Part shown: piece after piece, positions 58,122-64,000 of the stretch
Position numbering within the stretch: position 1 is the first letter of the stretch
Layout: the number at the start of each line of letters is the position of its first letter
NCBI GenBank assembly: GCA_963969345.1
Contig: OZ017766.1
Location: forward strand, 6,138,001 to 6,202,000
DNA length: 64,000 bases
Source: Turbatrix aceti
Taxonomy: Eukaryota > Nematoda > Chromadorea > Rhabditida > Panagrolaimidae
Direction of reading: 5' to 3'
Position numbers and translations under genes: made by a program
The notes under the pieces: generated by a model
Database searches by the model: none
What the model was told of the DNA's origin: nothing
Seen by the model: only the letters and a program-made list of their open reading frames with translations

Positions 58122-59358
58122 ATGCGTCCCTTGTCTCCCGCATACCATCATGATTTGTTCTGGAGTGCGATTAGGTGCGGCGACCTAATGATTCTGAAGA
58201 AACTGGTCCTGTCTTCCATGGAGACTTCACACTTTTTTAACGTTTTTATGGAAAATGTAGAATTTCGATACACTGATGACCATATCAGTTTTCGTGTAAG
58301 TTTTTTCGTTCTTCTTTGTTTTTTTTTGTATTTGTTTTTTTTTAGGATTTGAAAACGAATAAAGTCGCTTGTTATACGTATATCTTTGACAATGACGTCT
58401 GCTTTTTCTGGATTAGTTCTTTTATTTGGAATTTCGCTGTGTATTTTGACTATATCCATGAAAAAGCAGCTTTTATTGAAAAAACGCTTTGCTGTAACGG
58501 TACGTTTATTTATTTTTTATTTTTGCAAAAAAATGTTTGTTTTCAGACCTTTTGTGCTTGAACATTTCAATACCCGCCGGTGCTTTGTCGCCGAAATGTG
58601 TTAAACGGGCGAAGTCAATCAAAAATCTGGAAATCAATGATAAGCAGCTACAACAATTGCATCCGTTCAAGTCTCGCTTCGAATCAATTCGCATTACAAA
58701 TGATTGGACTTATTCCATCGATGAAATTCCGGTTGGTTTAATTTGATCTATTGAAAAGTTTTTACAATGCTTTTTTTTTTGGAATTTGAAATTCAAGTCA
58801 TTTGATTCGGAGTTGGTCATTTTTCCGTCACACGACGCGTGCAACACTGACGTACTCCAACTGCTCAAACCCGAGCTTCTGCACGTCCGATCTCTGTCTT
58901 TTCACTGGTTCATGAACGAGCGATACGATGTCTCCATTGACATGGAGGCTATTGTCGACTGTCTGAAAACAAAAGCGCCTCAAGTTGAAGACGTATCTGT
59001 CATCGTCGTTTGTCAGGCCAGTTTTGACGAATCTTCATCATTGCAAGGTATCACAGATTTTTGGATGAATGTCAAGCATAACTACAACCGGATGACTGCG
59101 AACCTGTGTAAAATCCCAGAACATGTCAAAGTCAACGGCGTTTATGTGATGGAATCGGGTTTCGGATTCGGCAACGAAACTCCCATCGGTGTACTTGCTC
59201 CAATTTTCCCAACCGAGGATTTCAATATTACAGTATCCAATGACCTAAGCGAAGTCAAGGTTATCAACCGTAAACAGCAACTTAAGGGCAACGTTAATTT
59301 TTCTTTCAATTGTAAGGACGTTTTTTTGACGTTTGATGATTTTGAGGGGTTTATTTAA
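58122..59358 (+). CDS. Unrecognised four-exon gene
   Basis: Exons are 58122-58295, 58346-58499, 58547-58731 and 58798-59358, giving 357 aa. All four joins are in frame (CGT|GAT, G|AC, CCG|TCA) and the introns are 46-66 bp, so the model is well supported although I do not recognise the protein. It has no signal peptide and no membrane helix. The N-terminus reads SPAYHHDLFWSAIRCGDLMILKKLVLSS. The last exon has alternating beta-like and leucine-rich stretches (NTDVLQLLKPELLHVRSLSFHWF, AIVDCLKTKAPQVEDVSVIVV). The look is that of nematode-expanded F-box/FTH-like proteins lacking the F-box, but that is a guess. The acceptor of exon 4 is unusual (TTCAAG instead of TTTCAG). A probable spliced-leader acceptor ends at 58111. 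Confidence 0.8.
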
Positions 59359-59430
59359 AAAAATGTGAACTGCTCATTTATGTTTTTTTTTAAATTGTCA
59401 ATCAAAATCTGATAAGTCGTAGGATTTGCT

Positions 59431-59845
59431 TCAGGGATGGGCGAACGTTCGGGTTCGTTCGCGAACAATTTCATATTTTTGCGTTTGTGTTCGTTCGAGA
59501 ACAGATTTGCTTTGTTCAAGTTTGTTCGCGAACAAAGATAAATTTTCCCAACAGATAAAACGAACAACATTTTAGGTAAAATTAGTTTAATGATGCCGAA
59601 ATTGATGTTATTTTTCCAAAAATGGCAAATATTTAGTGTCAATTGCCTTTTGCAATAAAAAGTGAGACACGTTTTTATGCCCCGTTTGGACAAAATTTAG
59701 TATGAAAAATGCTAGAAATCTGTTGTTTGTTCGCGAACACCGACAAAAATGTTCGCGTTCGTTCGATTTCTGATTTCTAGAACAAAATGTTCTTGTTCGT
59801 TCGAGAACAAAAAAATGCAAATCAGGGCTGTTCGCCCATCCCTGA
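59431..59845. mobile_element. MITE-like element with TCAGGGATGGGCGAAC termini
   Basis: The left end TCAGGGATGGGCGAAC is the exact complement of the right end GTTCGCCCATCCCTGA. Near both ends are runs of GTTCG/CGAAC words. TTTGC occurs next to both ends and may be the target duplication. There is no ORF of note. Confidence 0.8.
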
Positions 59846-60151
59846 TTTGCATTTTGCACGTGTAAAACTAATCTGTAGACTACATTTATTTTTTCACGGG
59901 CTACCACAAATATAGAGATAACTGACAAACAAACAAACAAAAATGAGATGCCGATACCCCCCTCCCCCTCCCAACTCACATCGCAGTATTATAACATTAT
60001 AGTATGAGTACGATTCGTTCTTGTATCCACTGAAAAAAGATTAACAAAAAAAACAACAACAAAGATCGACAAAGAATGACCGCGTCTGTGATTAGTGTCT
60101 GTAATCGCTAATATAAGTCGAGGAAGGGAAATTCGCGCGGCGCGCGATTTT

Positions 60152-61477
60152 TTACTTGGAAGCACCGATACAGATGGCGCCGATGATCGTGATGACAGTG
60201 GCCGCACCCATGAGGATGAGGTTCCGCTTGCCTCCTACTTCTTTGAACACAAACACGCCCCAGAGACCTGAGATGACGCCGGGCACCGTCGTTGCGATGG
60301 GGTAAGTAATGGCGGCGGAGATTACGGTCGTCGCGTTGAGGAGCAGCGCGGTGGCAGTCGCCCAGATGAGCCCGCTTGCGAAGGCCGGCAGTGCGACGTG
60401 ACTCGGCAGAACAGGGCGGTTTTTCCTAAAAATTTGGGACTTGTTAGGATGAAAATGATTGAAACAGTTGTTTTTGTTCAAAAATTTTTTCGGGTAACCG
60501 AACCAGGATCAAAAATTATTTTTTCTAGTACTCGAAAGGATAACTGGCGAAAATCGATTTTTCGGGTACCCGGAACCGGAATCGGAAACAAAAATTGTTT
60601 TTTGGTATTCTGAACCGGAACCGAAAATAGTGGAACCAAAAATTGTGTTTTTTTCGGGTACCCGACAACCCTGATTGTCAAAAGCATACTTGGCGATGGC
60701 ATAGATGAGGAATACGGTTGTGCTGGTGATGAAGACGCCGAAGAAGTGGGAGAAGATGTAGGAAAGGCCGTCTTGGGGCGCGTCGGGGTAGAGTTCCTTG
60801 TTGTCTTGGATGTAGACCACCGGGAAGATTTTACAGCCATAAAAAGCGCCAGCCAGGAGAGCAAGAACAATTCCAATAATGCGATCTGCTTTTGAAGGCG
60901 TCGGGTTACTGACTCGGACCGCCGTGGTGTCCATTTCAACATCTGCGCCATTTGTCAACTTGACAAGTTCTCCGTTCTTTGCAACGCTGTCGGCTTCTTC
61001 GAGCGAGGTTTCACTTGGCTTTTCTTCCACCTGTTTCTTGTTTTTCACAAAACAGAAAAGAATCCCACCCGTTAGGACCGAGATCAGACCAAATCCGGTG
61101 AGCCAGAGATTGCTTGCCGGCCGAGGTTTGATGCCAAACGCGCCGAACGTACCCAAAAGCCAGCCAGTCAGGCAGTTAGTCGCGGACCAAATCATGAACC
61201 CAAGACCCATGCCGATGCGGTTGATGACGGGGATAGCGAGTGCGTTGCCGAAAGTCCAGACGAAGCCACCCAGCATGGCGACAGGGTAAAAGTCAGAGAA
61301 TCCACGCCACGCAAATCCGCAGAAGCCGAAGAGCACGATGGCTATCGACATGACCCACTGCGAGAACATGCCGTCGCCTGCGTTGAAGCGCTTCAACGGC
61401 ACGAACATGCAGCCGTAGCCGATCGCCGAAAACACGAGCTGCACGAAGCCAATGACCACTTCTTCCGTCGTAGGCAT
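60152..61477 (-). CDS. TMEM144-family membrane protein (second of two)
   Basis: Exons in order are 60690-61477 and 60152-60425, giving 353 aa. It is a clear TMEM144 protein: SAIGYGCMFVPLKRFNAGDG at the N-terminus, AMLGGFVWTFGNALAIPVIN, GMGLGFMIWSATNCLTGWLLG, an acidic cytosolic loop (KKQVEEKPSETSLEEADS), ALLAGAFYGCKIFPVVYIQDN, and in the last exon AFASGLIWATATALLLNA, ITYPIATTVPGVISGLWGV and VFKEVGGKRNLILMG. The donor AA|GTATGC was chosen because only it joins in frame to KNRPVLPSHVALPAF. It is the more family-typical of the two TMEM144 genes in the window; the other lies at 37520-39103 on the opposite strand. Transport substrate unknown. Confidence 0.92.
60480..60680. repeat. Degenerate tandem repeat inside the TMEM144 intron
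   Basis: About four diverged units built from CGGGTACCCG, GAACCGGAA and CAAAAATTGT words. The minus strand stays open through it, giving a false extension of the first exon (GSGSEYQKTIF, SGSGYPKNRF). Confidence 0.7.
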
Positions 61478-61577
61478 GTCTATAATATCGAATCCTTTAC
61501 TGTTTTTGATCTAATTGAGGAAATAAATAACACGTCAAAACGAGAATTTATATCAAAAAATAACTTCCTTAAAGCAC

Positions 61578-62151
61578 GTTTCCCATTAAAAATACCATTT
61601 TACGGTCGGTTGTTATCAGTCGCCTAAATTTTCTTTTACACAACGCACATTTTTTTTATTTCTGGAAAAACTAAAGATCGGCTGAAGCTTTTATCTGACG
61701 TGGGAAAAAAAGTGTGTTTGGTGCAATTGTACTCTAAAAAACGCAAGAAAAAGTCGCTTTGAAGTTAAATTAAAGATTTTTCATTTTTTGATCAAGGAAC
61801 AACAGTTTAACGTGAACGCACCTTAATCCCACCTGTTTGGACATAAAATTGTGATTTTTTAAATTAAATCGCGATATCATGACCAAACAGGTGTGCTAGG
61901 GTGCGTCCACGTTAGTTAGGCGGCTGTTCTTTGATCAAAAGATGAAAGGCGTTTAACAAAACTTCAAAGAGATTTTTTCTTGAGTTTGTTAGAGTACAGT
62001 TGCACCAAGCATACTTTTTTTTACTCGTGTCAGATAAAAATTGCCAGCTGATCTTTAGTTTTTCCAAATGTAAAAAAATGTGCGTTGTGTAAAAGAAAGT
62101 TTAGGCGACTGATAACAACTGTAAAATTGGTATTTTGCTTTTATGGGAAAC
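61578..62151. mobile_element. Long hairpin (MITE-like) upstream of the second TMEM144 gene
   Basis: The left end GTTTCCCAT is inverted as ATGGGAAAC at the right end. GTTGTTATCAGTCGCCTAAA pairs with its complement near 62100, TTTACACAACGCACATTTTT and further inner blocks (GATCAAGGAACAACAG against CTGTTCTTTGATC) also pair. Total about 574 bp, non-coding. Confidence 0.85.
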
Positions 62152-62429
62152 AAGATGATAAAATATGACTGAAGGAAGGCAATAACATGTAATAAAAGGT
62201 GGGATTTGAAAGGAATTATATTATTTCTGGAAAATGTGTTGAAAACAAACATCTTGGGTTTCCAGATGTGATTGCAAAAAAAGTCGGATATTTACAACTT
62301 TGCAAGTAATAAAATTTAGGGAATGTCTGAAACACAGACAGCGGCGGTGTCTTGTACTACCACGAAAAAAATAAATGTCGAGTGATCTTTGATTTTAAGG
62401 AACAATGTAAAAAAGGGTAATTAAAGGGG

Positions 62430-62741
62430 ATGCGCGAACTTTTTCATCCCCGACTGACGATGATTGTTCTGAATATCAACTCAAGCGTAGTACATGCAAG
62501 TCAGGTTTACGTGCCGGGTACTTTCATCGAAAAGGCAATAATAATTGTCGGAAGGGAAAGGTTTTTGCAACCAATCTTTGGACGCAGCGCGCAGACAAAG
62601 GAAAAAAGGTCCAACGAGGAGATTGACAACTTTATGAACAAAATGCCCGGTCCTGAAGCACTTTACTTTACTTTGGCCCGGGATTACTACAACATCGACT
62701 TCAACGGAGAAAAGTCCATTGCAAGCCGATCAATGAACTAA
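62430..62741 (+). CDS. Orphan ORF, doubtful
   Basis: A 103-codon ORF with fairly even codon use and charged, folded-looking segments (FIEKAIIIVGRERFLQPIFG, SNEEIDNFMNKMPGPEALYF). I recognise no family, signal peptide or splice partner. A possible acceptor (CATGCAAGTCAG) ends at about 62504, so it could be the last exon of something whose upstream part is not visible. Confidence 0.3.
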   Translation: MRELFHPRLTMIVLNINSSVVHASQVYVPGTFIEKAIIIVGRERFLQPIFGRSAQTKEKRSNEEIDNFMNKMPGPEALYFTLARDYYNIDFNGEKSIASRSMN

Positions 62742-64000
62742 AATACATACATATACTACATTTCCCCGAAAAATGTGGTGGCCAAGCAACTTGCAAGTTT
62801 GAATCGTGTGTGTTGGTCGATTGTTGATGCAACGGCTCGGCTGCAGCAGCCGATAAGCGACTGCTAGGCGGGAGAGGAGGACAAAAAGTTGTCACAGAGG
62901 AACTTTAAAAATCACAAAGCACCCTGGACTTGGGCTGGGGGGTTCAGGATAAAGGGTGATTTATTTTCGAGTTCACGCCAGTGATCAGGGCCCCCCCACA
63001 AAGAATTGAACTGACGACAGATACATAAGATGGTTCGAAGGACTGCGATTGCGATTACGTTTGATATGAGACTGCGCGTGCGTGTATGTAAAACCAAAGA
63101 TAAGGAACTCCAAGAGACAGACAGGTGGGTGGTTTGCGTGCACAATAATCACAAATTTGAAATAAAAATTACCCCCTAGAACGGGTTGTGGAGGTTACAA
63201 AATGGGTGATTGTCGGGAAAAGGGTGGATCATAAATTGTAATACCTGCCAGACTGTCAATTTGAATGATGCAGACCATCTGGATCATTTTTGAGAAATTG
63301 AAAGTTGGCAGGATTTAAAAAAAATTGTAACGTCATGTTAAATTTTAAAAAAATGAAGAAAAGTGTCACGCCCGTAAACCACAATCAGGAAACACGGATC
63401 TTAAAAAAATTTTTAATCCCAGACAAACGTCATCTTTTCCATTACAAGCCTTCTAGAAGCCGTCTGGCAACACCCAGGGTGTACTTTATGTCTCCTATGT
63501 GCGTCATACTACATAGGAGACCCATTAGCCGCTTGCTGGGCTGGCGCAAAGCAAATCAATATCCTCCTCCGCCTCTTCCCTGCTTCCCCCTTTCGCCCAC
63601 CCCAAGCATACATAGGAATGACGAGGGAGAAGCCATGGCCCTAACTTGGCTACGTCAGCACACGGCTTTTTTTGGGTACACTGAAATCAAGACGGTAGAA
63701 AAAAGGGAGGGATAAAGAAGAAGAATCGATGGAAAAATGGGAAGAGGGCCAATGTTTTTCTACCCTAAAAACAAGGCTTACTCCTTTTTTTTCCATGACT
63801 AATTCGGCGACCAGACAAGACAGAGCAGACAGACAAGACAGTCTTTTTTGTTGCTGGGTGGGGAGGGGGCGCGAGTTGTGCCCGTGCTGGGCAGCTGGCT
63901 GACAGCAACCCCACCAGACCTTAGGGCAGCGCGGGACAAAAGTGCGAACACGACAGACGCCGTCCCCGCCGCCGTCGTCAGTTAAACCGTCCATCCGCGA
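62742..64000. other. Right edge, nothing recognised
   Basis: The last 1.26 kb has a GC-richer end and short unspliced open frames on both strands but no domain, repeat or RNA gene that I can support. Confidence 0.5.

Noticed and set aside
60509..60689. C-terminal extension of the second TMEM144 exon in the open frame
   Set aside because: The extension is the intronic tandem repeat; the AA|GTATGC donor restores the conserved C-terminal half.
63650..63994. Minus-strand ORF at the right edge
   Set aside because: Low-complexity composition, no domain and cut by the window edge; not supportable.

Overview
This is a eukaryotic window and almost certainly a nematode genome. Genes are broken by short AT-rich introns with GT donors and (T)TTTCAG-type acceptors, intergenic DNA is full of A/T homopolymers, and the gene content is diagnostic for nematodes: serpentine chemoreceptors, an OAC-type acyltransferase with an SGNH domain, a CRAL-TRIO/GOLD protein, zyxin, an MRG-1-like chromo-barrel protein and small secreted Gly/Cys-rich peptides. 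I cannot name the species. All exon models were read by hand from reading frames and splice signals. For every multi-exon model with a clean frame the exon lengths sum to a whole number of codons.

Layout. 0-6 kb: a chemoreceptor-like gene (+) with a frameshift and a local exon duplication, an acyltransferase-3/SGNH gene (-), and a CRAL-TRIO/GOLD lipid-binding gene (-). 7-8 kb: a tiny TATA-driven gene (-) for an extremely Cys/Asn/Gly-rich secreted protein. 8-12.6 kb: long AT-rich upstream DNA with a few GC-richer islands. 12.7-23.2 kb: a zyxin homologue (+) with a Pro-rich N-half, three LIM domains and an internal alternative first exon for a LIM-only isoform. 23.8-24.8 kb: a second, chimeric LIM gene made from a duplicate of the last two zyxin LIM exons joined to an unrelated coiled-coil N-terminus. 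25.3-33.5 kb: an MRG-domain protein, an SLC36-like amino-acid transporter and a divergent PP1-like phosphatase, all on the minus strand. 37.5-40.2 kb: a TMEM144-family transporter and a small secreted Gly/Trp/Cys-rich peptide gene (+). 40.4-53.9 kb: five tandem paralogous 7TM chemoreceptors (-) with the same exon plan, one carrying a 1.57-kb foldback element and an intron loss. 54.7-57 kb: a cation-diffusion-facilitator (Mn-type) transporter (-). 58.1-59.4 kb: an unrecognised four-exon gene (+). 60.2-61.5 kb: a second TMEM144-family gene (-). 62.4-64 kb: one weak orphan ORF, otherwise nothing.

Mobile DNA: three copies of one ~430-bp hairpin (MITE-like) family, two of them inside introns (mrg-1-like and CDF genes); a foldback element with ~640-bp inverted arms; two further hairpin elements; and degenerate tRNA-derived sequences in a zyxin intron. 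The most unusual item is the chimeric LIM gene, where a segment of the parental intron appears to have become coding sequence.
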